This document shows positions 34,827 to 46,232 of a stretch of DNA of 64,000 bases, piece after piece. The stretch spans positions 126,089,826 through 126,153,825 of the forward strand of contig NC_092859.1 of the NCBI RefSeq assembly GCF_032062135.1, written 5' to 3'. The notes under the pieces were generated by a model. That model saw only the letters and a list, made by a program, of their open reading frames with translations, had not been told where the DNA came from and ran no database searches. A program made the position numbers and the translations under genes. The stretch comes from Pyxicephalus adspersus (Eukaryota > Chordata > Amphibia > Anura > Pyxicephalidae). Each line of letters opens with the position of its first letter. Within the stretch, counting starts at the first letter, position 1.

Positions 34827-37111
34827 CTTGACAGTAAAATTTTGTTCAGTGGTCAGAATAAGTGTTGATCAGGGTCAGAGGGATAGCTTAAAGGTGTGAA
34901 AAATAATGACATCACATACATACATCAAATGTATCTGCATTAAAGTATGCAGATGTCTGGAGATGCAAAGCCAGGACACTCACAGGCTGCAGGGGTCAGC
35001 GTGTGTTTCCTATAGTAGCATTAGAGAATGTTTACTTAAGCTGGCTATTATGTTCAGATTGGGGGAATGTTTTCATGCCTGTAGGCTTTCCCTGATGTGT
35101 GAAGGCCTTTCTGTCATAGTTTTTGTTTCTTCTTGACCAACCAGTTCCTGCATCTGATCTGGCTGTTATGTTTTGATTGGAAAATGTGTAATGCCTGTAG
35201 ACCTTTTTGCGCTGTGTGAAGGATTTCCATTCCTTTGAAAGGTCACCTTCTTCAGTACTAACCCAACCTTGCACTTAAACTCCAAATAGATTTCATAATA
35301 TAAAATAACAACTAACCGATGGCTTGTTGTACAACTCATTGTACAGCATGTCCTAGTGTTAAAGTGGACCTATCACCAAAATGTTTACTTTACACAAAAG
35401 GGTAGACAACCTTCTTCAACTTCTAAATTACTCTGCTATACTCTTTTTAACTCCACTCTAATATATTGTACTCTCCTTCGCTTCCACCTGGGTGTCCACA
35501 TTACTGCCTGCATGGCATGGACACTTCCTATAAACTTTCCAGCAGTGGGGTTCTGTAGCAATCTCAAAGACGAGTGACATCGACTCTAGGGGACTGGCCA
35601 TAGCAGGCAGATGGGCACCAGTGGATCAGGGGGTCCCCACAGAGGATGTGGAGCTGCCACCTGGATGGCAAATTTAGGTGGTCATAGCTCACTAAACAAA
35701 GTAAGAAATATGAAAAAACATGCAGTATTGGTTGGTAAGGGAAGGACTTTAACAGACAACAAGCTCTTCCACTTTCTTCATCCTCCTTTGTGCATCCTAA
35801 ATTATACTGTGATCTCCTGTTGTTTATACTTTATTGTAAAATAAAAATTAGGAACCTGCTTTGTGGGATGGGGGGTTGGAGAATCAATTTAGCCACAAGG
35901 TAGCCACCCTTCGAGAATAAAAAGCACACATTGAGCCCTGGACACCTTACTTTTTAGGAGTATTTATAATTATAGAAGAGATAATATATATATATATATA
36001 TATATATAAGCAGATATTATTTTAGATTTAAAAGATGTAATATCATCTCTAGATTGTAAACTCATGGACAGCCTTTTTAATTTCCAACCAACCCATAGCG
36101 GTATTGCTCAGTTTTATTTTCTTTATATTATTTTTGTATATTTTCATTTACCTGTATCACTGGACATTCCTATTGTATAGCTGTAAACCGCTAATGTACT
36201 GTTTCCCACTATTGTATGCATTGTGTGTACCAGTAATAGTACAAGATTATGGCACTTTAGAAATAAATAAGTAAAAAAGTATCATTAAAAATAACAACAG
36301 CATATTTATTAACCTGGAAAATGATTTTACATTAATAACCATTTCAGATTGGGAGAATTACCTACAATAGAATTAGTATGGGAACCTTTTCATGTAAAGT
36401 AAATATGAAATGATCCTTTCTAAATGTCTGCACTTACCTCTGGAAATCGTTATTAGACATCATTGAAAGAATAAACAACTCACTCATGCCAACTGGTTTT
36501 ATCAATTATTTTTGATAAACAGCCCTCAAAAGCAACTTGCAAACTTATCTTTGAGGAGGATGTATACCAATGAGCCAGCACATCACTTTTACAATAAATG
36601 ACCTTTCAGGACATCCCAGAACTACACAAGTGCTGCTGCCAAGCGTTTATTTATTGTATCTGTTCCTCCTCCCCTTAGAACATACGCTCATTTAGGCAGG
36701 GCCCATATTCCTGCTGTTTTATGTATTTTATTATATTTTGTTTTAATTGTTAAAGACCTCTTCACTTTTTTCATCTTTGCAGAAGATAATATGGAGCTAT
36801 ATTTCCTAAAGCAAACCTAAATCCTCCTTGGTGTGGGTGAGTTTTGCTATAATTGGCAAATATGAACAGCATACTTTTGCAGGTGTTATGTAGCGATGAC
36901 AGGGCCAGAAGCTTTTCAATCCTGCATCCCACAAGGTCACTACCTTTGCCATCCACTCCACAGCAGATTTCAGGGTCCACTGATGATATAACATATGCAC
37001 ATAAGTAGGAGTTACAATCTCCCTGGAGTATGGCCTAAGCCTGAGTTAGATGAGAATGTGAAAATAGGATTAAAGTACTGCTGGCTAAATAAAAGACAGT
37101 ATATATTTTTG

Positions 37112-37152
<41 letters not shown>

Positions 37153-37221
37153 TTTTTTAATACAAGCTATACAATACTTGTTCCAGCTTAGTAACTCCTT
37201 AAACCAAATTGAAGACTCACA
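34827..37221. other. Non-coding stretch with repeats
   Basis: Holds a family B end at 35358-35420 (AAGGGTAGACAACCTTCTTC), a (TA)n tract at 35985-36008, a family T-like tail at 36045-36268 and a (TA)n tract at 37117-37149. No gene is supported. Confidence 0.5.
36045..36268 (+). repeat. Diverged family T tail
   Basis: Starts AGATTGTAAACTCATGG and ends GGCACTTTAGAAATAAATAA, the opening and closing form of the TTGTAAGCTC to ATATAAAT repeats, with a diverged middle. Confidence 0.4.
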
Positions 37222-37371
37222 CCCCAGCAAACATGAAATAGATCTGGTGCAGGACTTAAAACATTTGCAAATGACTTTTAAGAAATCCATTTCAGGTTTG
37301 CTGGATCACCCAGCTTTACTGTTGATAGTGCATCCTCTCCAGCCTTGGAGAGCTTTAATAAACCAGACCAA
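37222..37371. repeat. Family P palindromic MITE, copy 4, eroded
   Basis: The left half is reduced to CCAGCAAACATGAAATAGAT. The right half is well kept: TTTCAGGTTTGCTGGATCAC, CCAGCTTTACTG, CTCCAGCCTTGGAGAGC and TAATAAACCAGACC. Confidence 0.65.
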
Positions 37372-37578
37372 TTAGAGGAACAATGACTGCTTGCAACATA
37401 AAATGTTTAACATTTATGTCTTACGCTGGTGGTTCCTTGGGTACTTCAGCTCCAACTTCTGAAGAATCTTCATTATTTGTCACATTGGGTATTCCAGATG
37501 CCTGCCACCAACTCACCAAAAAAGTGTGAATACCTAATTATTTGCCTAATGTCGATTGGTTGTTTAGCACAGGAGATT

Positions 37579-37660
37579 ATTATTCTAATAATAATAATAA
37601 TATTTATTATAAAGCTCCAACATATAATGTAGCACTGTACAGTAAATAGGGGTATCATCA
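37579..37660 (-). repeat. Family T short-form fragment with (AAT)n
   Basis: (AATAAT)n, then AAGCTCCAACATATAATGTA, GCACTGTACAGTAAATAGGG. Same order as 6398-6572. Confidence 0.6.
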
Positions 37661-39975
37661 GGACAGTTACATTTGTATTTCCTGTTGAAACTTTTTTTAT
37701 TTCTTTCAGATAAAGTGGAAAAGGGACCCTTTGTCAAATTTTTATTGCTGTCGATGTCTGTCTCCAAAACAAGAGGTGATGACAAATCTTTCTGTACTGG
37801 AGACAACTGTCTAAGAAAGGAATTTCTTCTCATTTCCTTTTGCTCCCAGATAGGAAGTAAAGGGTATATGACCTAACGCTACACAGACAGCCAAAAATAA
37901 ACTTGCAAGTTCTCTACACTATCCATACCAACAAATGCCTATACATACGCTATAATGTACCATTTGCCTTTTGTAGTATTGCTTCCTTTAATCTTCTTTA
38001 ACCTGTGTAATAACAGTCATTTTATAGTTATCTAGGGGTCAGCTTATTATCCCGTCACTCTCATTTTATAATAAAATGATAGATCTTAGTATTTAAAATG
38101 TTTTTTATTTATCTGTTTACTTATTTATGTATTCCTTGCCCAAAAGTAGGTGCAGTTGGATCCAAATAAATTATTCCAAATGTAAGTAAGAATATAATAT
38201 AGAAATGCATAACATTTGCAATATCACTAGTTTTCTCTTAAATCTATTTGATAATGAAAGAAAAGGCCTGCAAAGAATGCTTAGATTCCCTGAATAGCTG
38301 ATCCCACAGATTAGCTCCAGGTTGGCTTCTCCCAAAAGAGCTCAGCTTATTGGAAAAGTGCGTTTGTCAGCCCAAATACCAATGTGAAGCAATATTTATA
38401 AGAAAACACTTCCAGAAATATATTGTCTATCTAAAGTGCATGGGGGAGGAAGATGCAATATTAGGACCATATGTGTAAGATATGAAGACATGCCTTTACT
38501 CAGACTAGACGTGGTGGGTAAGGCCAGTCCCTTGACTCTGAGCACTGCTCCCACTGGACTCTGCCTATTGATTTGATTGATTTAAGCTCAAAGATACAAT
38601 CTCTGTGTTTATAATAAAGACTATGCCTTGCCTTGCCGAGTAATGCCATTTGACATTCCTTTGAGATGTGTTTCTACCCTTACAGCTACATTATATCATA
38701 TTATACTATAGTGGATGTGATTAATAGAAAACAATGTGAAAAGGGAATAGGGAATGATAGTACTTAACAAGATCCTTTCTATTCTTGGCATCATTGACTT
38801 GGAACATTACTGCTATATTGACATACCATTCTAAAACATTTCAGTTGTGAAAACATACATATATAATTTACTAAGATAAAAGCAAATATCATACTGGTGT
38901 TTGTAGATACACCCAATGCTGGCTCACAGAGGTGTCCATTAGATGTCTACACTCATCATATTCATCCTTTGCAAGATTAGGATTTGAACACAGTTGGTTT
39001 CAATTCTAAGCATTTGCATGAGGCTTTTAGATTTTCTGATCCAAATTGTATTTTTTTAGATACATATGCTAAAAATATTACACAGCTGCAAATTTTTACA
39101 GACACGTCGCCATAACCACAACTGTATTGAGAACAGCATTGCTGTATAAGTAACAGCGTTATAAGTTTAAACCTATCCACTGTGTGTGGCAAGACCAGTG
39201 CGTTGGCAGGTTGAAAATGTAAACTGTAGATTATGCCAGAATTAAATTGTTTTGTAAGTTACCTTTCCACATTTGAAGCTCCATTTCCTGGTTTCCTAAA
39301 TCCCCCTGACCATTAGAAATTACCAAATACAATAGATGCTGGGGCTAGCAAAGGTGGTCAGCAACACTTCCCAGATGAACAATGGCAGCTAGATCTTGCT
39401 GTTGGTATTTCCAAGACATATAGGAAGCTAAGGGCTGATTTAGATGCTTGGACATGCAAAGGTGATCAGAAACATTCACCATGTGAAAGGTAGTTCTCGC
39501 TGTTGGTGTATCCAAGTTATAAAGCAAGCTACGTCAAACGTATTACTTGGATCCCTAAATTCTAGTCCTAACGAGAACCCAAACATTGCCCAAGAAAAGG
39601 CAAAGTAAAAAGGTTTTCTTTAAGACCACCCTCTTCCGCAGTATGTGATTACCAGCCTTTCACGTCCCAGCAACTAAAATTAAGGAATGAAGCTCAGTGT
39701 TTGGCTACAATCATGCTAGTCCAAGCCTACGCAAGGGTTTAGAATTGTCTTCCTGCTCCTATAGGACAGCATTGGGTCAATCATCATCATGCTGTAAAAC
39801 ATGAATGGAGCACGTCACACATTTCTCTATATCCTGAAGAACCCGGTATTTTCTTTGCCTAGCAGTGACTGAATGGACCAGTGGAATGGGAAGGAAAGGT
39901 GAATAAATTCTGTTAGGGAGGAGAAATTAAGGAATACATGTTGCTCTGTCCAGATTGAATCTCAACTCTTAGGCC
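37661..39975. other. Non-coding stretch
   Basis: The 37680-37870 part (TTTATTTCTTTCAG, GGTGATGACAAATC, CCCAGATAGGAAGTAA) shares blocks with 54880-54900 (CACCAGATAGGAAGTGA) and is probably a dispersed repeat. No gene is supported elsewhere in the stretch. Confidence 0.4.
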
Positions 39976-40140
39976 CCTAGCGTGCAGCAAGGTGCCACTC
40001 CGTCGTTTTCCCCTCTGCATAGAGCAGAACAGTGCCGTATGTACAGGGCTCGTTCATGCATCATGCACTGCACAGTCATTGGAAAGGATTGTAAAGGATC
40101 CTTTCCAACCACTATAATTGGAAGTCTGTACACAGCTTAA
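39976..40140 (-). repeat. Family G2 element, 5'-truncated
   Basis: AGCAAGGTGCCACTCCGTCG, CTGCATAGAGCAGAACAGTG and GTTCATGCATCATGCACTGC, then GGAAAGGATTGTAAAGGATC and the end TACACAGCTTAA. It matches the right half of 26089-26424. The left half is missing. Confidence 0.75.
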
Positions 40141-40514
40141 CTGTTGCCTTTTTTATCAGCTCGAATTAGTTTGGCCATTCTTCTTTGACCACTGGTATAA
40201 CAAGGCATTTGTATTGAAATACCTGATGCTCACTGGATATTTCTACATTGTTCTCTTTACACCCTAGAGATGCATAAAAATACCACCTGATAAGCAGTTT
40301 CTGGATAACTCGGTTGCCTGGCACCAACAACCATGCCACATTCAAAGTCACTTTAATCACCTTTCCTCCCAATTCTGATGCTAGGTTTGATGTTCAGCAG
40401 GTTGTCTTGACTATGTCTACATGTGTAAATGCATTGAGTTACTGTTATGTGATGATGATTTACATTTACATTAACAAGCAGTTCAACAGGTGCATTCAAT
40501 AAAGCTGCTGATAA

Positions 40515-40558
<44 letters not shown>

Positions 40559-40649
40559 GCAGAGATAACATAGATTGTAGAGGAGAGAGTCGGGTTAGTG
40601 GAAGACCAGAGAGGAGGAGGTTACAGTAGTCCAGACGAGATACTCCCTA
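40141..40649. other. Non-coding stretch with (TA)n
   Basis: A (TA)n tract lies at about 40517-40553. No gene or repeat family is otherwise recognised. Confidence 0.4.
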
Positions 40650-40832
40650 TGTTTGCGTGGATTTTCATCAGGGTACCAATTTCCCCCCAAAAAACAAGCA
40701 ATTAGGTTACCCGGCTTCCTACAGTTGTTATTGTGAGCCCCTTTGTGGGATAGTTAGTGATATGACACTAACTATGTAAAGTGCTGCCTAATATGTCGGT
40801 GCTATATGAATACTGGCTAATAATAACAATAT
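40650..40832 (+). repeat. Family T LINE 3'-tail repeat
   Basis: GTTTGCGTGGATTTTCATCA, AAACAAGCAATTAGGTTAC, TTGTGAGCCCCTTTGTGGGA, then GTCGGTGCTATATGAATACT and ATAATAAC. Same order as 2569-2790 and 53930-54158. Confidence 0.65.
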
Positions 40833-42494
40833 ATAACAAAAAATGCCTTTAATTTGAAGAATTCTTTCTGCCATACAGGCAGTTCACCATTTTATAAATT
40901 GCCCCCCTTAGAGGATTACACATTGCTTTGTGTAGCATCTTGAACAAAACTCAAGGACATTGCATTTTTGGTGATGAGACCGCTGCGTTATTATTCCATT
41001 TGTCTATTTTCTTTTGAGTCCAGAAACCAAAGGTAAGTGGCCTTGTTTGGGTACCTCCGACATACGATCTAGCTGTCCGTTTTACTATGATAAGGCTGTG
41101 CTAGTCTACTTGGAGATTGATCATTCCCATGAGACTATAAATTATGGTCTCCCAATAGATGCCTATTTCTCTTAGATATCATTACATCTATTTTCTTTAC
41201 AGCTTATTGATATTTGGATAAAAAGTAATAAAAATTTTATGCCCTATTATGCAGTACATAAATACCAGCTGGACCCCCACAAATTAGAATACAATATTGT
41301 CAAAGGGCTTTGCAACCCTATCAGAATAAACAGATGGAAGAGATGAGATTGTTAAAGGAGTTTCTCAATGAACACATCATAAAAACAGCTACATTATTAC
41401 TCTGCAAAACACAGTAACCAGTTCCAGCAGAGTTGTTTTGCTGGCCACACACATTGCAATCCTACAAGGGTGGAAGCAAAGTGCAGCACATGGATTGCAG
41501 TGATGCTTTCGTGATAGATTACATTGAAAATGTGCTGCACATGTTTTCCTACCACATAAGACCCGAGATATAACCTACAAGAAGAGTACAGAGGGTTGTT
41601 GGCCAATCTGTTTTCTTGAAAATTGTAATGATATCCAAATATTCATCCCATTAAGATAAAATCTATCCAGATACATACTAACATTGTTAGAGGCTACACC
41701 ACACTGACTATCATCCATCTTAGGAATGGCAAGCTTGTGGTCTCCAGAAAAAAATTTGTTCAATTATGGGAACAGCAGGCCTGATGTCCGTGATGATAAA
41801 GTCTTCTTAGCTTTTGAAACTGAACTCCAGGCAGACAACTAAATGCAAAGTTGAAATACAAATATGAAAGTTTTACCTGCCAAATAATTGGATCCTCCAG
41901 GCAGGGCTATGATTTTTACCGCTCTGGTAGACACTTCTCTATTTGTACTGGTGACCATTGACACTAAAAAAAGAAGAGAAATCAAAAAGGTATTCAGCTT
42001 GCATAGAGATCCAAATCTTCCATCTACCACTATGGGGACACCTGTTCCAGGGACAAGTGTTTAACAAAACAATTTCCCTTCATCTTGCATGAATATTCCT
42101 GATGGTACACAGACAGCAAAAAATAAACTAGCTGGGTTTTTAACTGATTTTTCTAACACTTGAACATTTTTTGGCCTTCTGTTATGATAGATTATGATGA
42201 TATGATTCCATAGAACTAAAATCTTTTTTAAAACAAAACTTGATAAAAGGCAGATGATTGCACAGGTGTGCAGCTTTAGTGTCTCTGGATGATCAATTAC
42301 CAATAAGATGTGCAAAATTGGATCTATTCCTGTATATTAAACCTGAACTCTATTGTACCTGAGATTATAGGAAGTTGATATAAAGACAGATTTGAGTACT
42401 TTCACTGCATTTAAAAATACATGTAATAATAAAACTGCATTTAATTAGGCCTTAAACTGAAAAAAATGTAAATTTTAAAAATATAAGCAGGCAA
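40833..42494. other. Non-coding stretch with one exon-like segment
   Basis: AT-rich with short frames of no recognised type. The exon-like segment at 41877-41963 is listed separately. Confidence 0.35.
41877..41963 (-). CDS. Candidate 29-codon exon, function unknown
   Basis: Seen directly on the minus strand: a strong acceptor (TCTCTTCTTTTTTTAG) and a donor (GGCAG/GTAAAACT) bound 87 bp, a multiple of three. The segment is open in only one frame (MVTSTNREVSTRAVKIIALP within it); the other two frames stop. No family is recognised. It lies on the same strand as POLR2M but about 16 kb past that gene's poly(A) signal, so it would belong to another transcript, coding or not. A chance splice pair is possible. 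Confidence 0.25.
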
Positions 42495-42721
42495 TGGGCC
42501 TGATTTAATAAAGCTCTCCAAGCCTCGAGAGGATACACTTTCATCAGTGAAGTTGGGTGATCCAGTAAATCTGGAATAGATGTCCTAAAATCAATTGCTA
42601 TTTGCTAGCAAATGTTTTGAATCCTGGACCAAATCCATTCCAGGTTTGCTGGATCACCCAGCTTCATTGATCAAAGTGTGTCCTCTCCAGCCTTGGAGAG
42701 CTTTATTAAATCAGGTCCAAT
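42495..42721. repeat. Family P palindromic MITE, copy 5
   Basis: Opens TGGGCCTGATTTAATAAAGC and closes GCTTTATTAAATCAGGTCCA. The inner arms AAGTTGGGTGATCCAGTAAA and GGTTTGCTGGATCACCCAGC are inverted, around TCAATTGCTATTTGCTAGC. The fullest copy in the window. Confidence 0.85.
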
Positions 42722-42759
42722 GTCTCTACTATGATATGATAAATGTACCTGTGTGATGG

Positions 42760-43075
42760 CTTTTTTTTAATTACACTCACCTGTCCTTACTCTGTAGTGG
42801 GCACCACCATTTTCACATGATCCTATTCTGAGCTCACAATCTTTAGCCATCTTGATTGGCCGGGCCAGATTGATTTAACTCTTATGAAGCTCACAGAAGT
42901 ACATTCACTCCAAGCAACCCAGGGGATACTGCCAGCATATTCCAATGAGCTGCATTGTAGAAAATATTGTGACCAGGCAGGTATGTTTTATTGCAGAATA
43001 GACATTGCTTGTTCCTTCTGCAATCATGTTGTGATTTTTTTTTTTATCCAAAAAACAGAATTGCTGTGACAGTAA
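42760..43075 (+). repeat. Family A repeat with splice-donor-like core
   Basis: ACACTCACCTGTCCTTACTC, CATCTTGATTGGCCGGGCCA and CCAGGCAGGTATGTTTTATT, followed by TTCCTTCTGCAATCA. It matches 8445-8830 in block order. The family P copy 5 ends about 40 bp to the left. Confidence 0.55.
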
Positions 43076-43577
43076 CAATGTACATTAAATCTCATCTATG
43101 TTAATCCTAAAAACCAGGTGATATAGCATTAGACAAATCAGAAGAATTCATCAATTAATTGCGTTGTATCGTCTTTAAATGTCACTAATAATTTCCTAAT
43201 CTTACATTGCATCTAACATTTATATGACAAAGGAGGGGATCTGATTTTCTGATTAATACATTAACTGAGTGATGTTTCCTATACAATAAATAAAATGTAA
43301 ATCCCCCTTCTCATTCAGAAAGATTTAGAAGACACCTCACCCAGCAATCAATGCCGATCAATTTTAATGTATTTAATAAAACTAGTGGAAATCACTTCTT
43401 GACAGAAATCCAATTTTATTGCTTGATACTACAGCCAGCATGACTTGATGACTGTCTGAGTGCTGTACTCTGTGCGTGTCTAAGTGTCCCCTTTGTATGG
43501 CTGCCCAGGAACGTGTGATTAACTCTTTCATGATTAGTGTCATGACTTAGATTTTGACTTTGTGACTAGGGCAAATC
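43076..43577. other. Non-coding stretch
   Basis: No gene or RNA is supported. Unique-looking AT-rich sequence. Confidence 0.4.
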
Positions 43578-43685
43578 TCCTAGATTGTAAGCTCTTCGGG
43601 GCAGGATCCTCTCCTCCTGTGTCACTGTCTGTATTCGTAACCCCTATTTAATATTATTATTTATTATTAAATAATAATAATAATA
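43578..43685 (+). repeat. Family T short-form repeat with (AAT)n
   Basis: TAGATTGTAAGCTCTTCGGG, CTCCTCCTGTGTCACTGTCT and AACCCCTATTTAATATTATT, then ATAATAATAATAA. It is the plus-strand version of 6398-6572, with the TGTACAGCGCTG part lost. Confidence 0.75.
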
Positions 43686-45027
43686 AAAAGGAAGAAGACT
43701 TTTTTTTCTTTTTTATATTTTAATTAAAAAATAGGAAGAGATTAATTTGTAATGGCAAAGCAGAATTTAGGAAATACGTTTTCTGTTAGGTGATCACGGT
43801 CAAATAATAGTGACCACCAGATTGTGCCAAATGACTTAAACTGCCAAAAAAAATCCATATCCAGCGCATCTCTCCAAAACATGCACATTTACCAGTGTTG
43901 ATTTTTTTTTTTAGGTGAGCAGAGGAAGTGTTCTATATTGCTAATACTATTAAAAGAAATAACTTTTCTGGAGTGACAGACTGCTTCTCAGATACAGCAT
44001 TTTCACGCTGGGACAGTTGCTGGAAAAAAGTTCCTTTCTTCTTAAAATAGGACAAATATAAGACCAATGCCACATCCAAAACTTATTGCACAACACTTTT
44101 AACACAATTCATAGACTTTTAAGGCACCTTCCATTGAATTTCATAATTTTAGAAATATAAAAACATAATTTATTCAACTATTAAAAGAAGAATACATTTT
44201 TTATAATTTTTGTGGTGTGCATCCAGACTCAGTTTGTTTTCGTCTCGTTTTGTAAGATCTGCTTCCTCTGTAATGAGGAGAGAGACATCAAATTTGAAAT
44301 AGTATATATGTAAAAACAAAAAGCTCACTAACACATATTGGTGAGGCCAGATGGGCAGCCTAGAATGGATTTATTTATTTATATATGGATCAATGTTGGG
44401 ACATCTCAGAAAATATATGTCTCTTTCACTATGTATGGTAAGGATGTGCCAATAAGGAGTCTATCATTTTTTTTTCAAAATCACCAGCTGTTCTTATTTC
44501 TTAAGGGTTGTGCAATCAATTTTTGGCCCTTTGACCCCTGACAACTTGTGAGAAAAATTGTCATCCGTGGGGACAAAATATTTTAAACACTACAGAAGGT
44601 CTAACCTTTCTTCACACTGTCCAAAAGCAAGAAACAAACTTTAAGCTTCAGTTGAAAGTTTGAATAGTGATGTTGAATTTGAAAATATCCATCAAACAAA
44701 TCAGAAAATTTTATTTTTTTTCTACAGTTTTTCATATTATTGTACTACTGGAAGGGCAGTATTACCACAAGGGCCCAACTTTCAGTTAGCAGAGTTATGC
44801 TACAAGAACAGCACCTAATAGAGCTCAATATTTATCCCGGATTTTTTAATCAACTGAAATGTGCATCTTCTACAATATACACAAACTTGGCTTTAACAGT
44901 GCTAGTTCTTCTTTTTCCAAATGAAACCGAATCCTAAATGTTCCACCTTCCACAATATATAAACAGTGGGCTGCACAAGTGCTATTTCTTTTTCCTCCAA
45001 TGAAACCTAATTGCTAAATGGACATCT
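43686..45027. other. Non-coding stretch
   Basis: Short plus frames at 44338-44541 and 44740-44937 have no recognised motif. GCTATTTCTTTTTCCTCCAA near 44982 is a diverged direct repeat of GCTAGTTCTTCTTTTTCC near 44901, suggesting a local duplication of about 80 bp (44860-45020). Confidence 0.4.
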
Positions 45028-45232
45028 TGGGTCTGATTTATTATAGCTCTCCAATACTGGGGAAGAAAGATTATCATGGGAGAACCTGGGTTATCCAACA
45101 AACCTGAAAATGGTGCTATTTGCTATTACTTGACAATTGTTTTCAGTCCTGGGCCAGGTTTACTGGACCTCCCAGGTTCTTCCATGATAGTCTATATTCT
45201 CCAGTCTCGGAGAGCTTTAATAAATCTGACTC
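45028..45232. repeat. Family P palindromic MITE, copy 6
   Basis: Opens TTGGGTCTGATTTATTATAG and closes AGAGCTTTAATAAATCTGAC. The inner arms are diverged: GAACCTGGGTTATCCAACAA on the left, TTTACTGGACCTCCCAGGTT on the right. The overlapping plus-strand frames across it are not genes. Confidence 0.7.
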
Positions 45233-45539
45233 CTTGCCTTGCGCTCATTCCACCACTGATGCCTTTCACCCACAGATTTGGCTTGCAGAAATGGGCAGGC
45301 AGTGGGAAACTTGACATTATTACAGCACTTATGCCAATAGTTCTGGACATTTAAAGCAATATAGACAGGGTTAACCAAAACATGCCAACTTGAACTTAAA
45401 AGTACATAAATGCAAAATACCACTTATATGGATAATTTATATAAACCTAAATGTATGTAATTTAAAGACACATCCAAGTACAAAACTCTTCTTTCCTCCT
45501 AAAAGCCAAAATATCCTTATTAGTTTTACTTTTTTATTA
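45233..45539. other. Non-coding stretch
   Basis: Nothing recognisable. Confidence 0.35.
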
Positions 45540-45625
45540 TAAAACTAAAATTAATATTATCATTAATAAACAGTATTTTTGTAACACCAACATATTACTC
45601 AGTGCTGTACATTAAGTAGGCAGCT
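45540..45625 (-). repeat. Family T short-form fragment
   Basis: ATTAATATTATCATTAATAA, then AACAGTATTTTTGTAACACC and CAGTGCTGTACATTAAGTAG. Same orientation as 6398-6572, 3' part lost. Confidence 0.6.
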
Positions 45626-45728
45626 CTAGAAAAGCCTTGGAGTCGTGCATGTGACAAGATTATGTAGGTCATTGGAGGAACGAAGAGTGCAGGTAGAGAG
45701 AAATTAAAAAGGATGTGATGGATTATTA

Positions 45729-46232
45729 ACCCCCCTTAGCAGTATTCCCAAGTCAGACTCGGGGTACCTAAAAGCAGAAAAAAACCCACTTAACTTATTG
45801 CGTCCTGCTGGTCCCCCGATCTCCAGCTGCGAAGTGCAGAGACGTCCTACGGGGTTTCCCGGTGACGTCGGTACATGCGTCGGTGCGCCCGGGACTTAGT
45901 GGTGGGAAATTCAAATAGTTTTGTATTGAATTCAATACAAAATAGCTGTATTGAGTCCAATACAAAGAAATATTCATATAATATATATATATAATATATA
46001 TATATTATATGCTGCTGTACAGTTATATTACATTATCCATTTTTTTTAATTTTTTTTTTAAAGATTTTTGTGTTTTTATAAAAGTTTATCTTTAAATTTA
46101 TTAACTATTAGAAATGTGTCGGTGAGTTATGCTTAAGAAATATAGGTCTACAATGTAAATTAAATTTCCATGCAAAAAATTGTATCACATTTTGCATGGA
46201 AATTGGGCCAGAATCAGACCGCTAGGGGGGTA
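45729..46232. repeat. TIR element with ACCCCCCTTAGC ends
   Basis: The left end TTAACCCCCCTTAGCAGTAT and the right end GACCGCTAGGGGGGTAAT are inverted relatives. The left 180 bp is CpG-rich (GACGTCGGTACATGCGTCGG); the right is AT-rich with an (ATAT) palindrome at about 45975-46010 and a hairpin AATTTCCATGCAAAA / TTTTGCATGGAAATT at about 46163-46204. Probably a non-autonomous DNA transposon. Confidence 0.65.

Noticed and set aside
37012..37375. Plus and minus frames with long IYIYIY runs
   Set aside because: Translation of a (TA)n microsatellite plus family P sequence.
40353..40571. Minus frame with IYIYIY run
   Set aside because: Translation of the (TA)n tract at 40517-40553.
45076..45423. 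Frames across a family P copy
   Set aside because: They fall on the palindromic MITE at 45028-45232.
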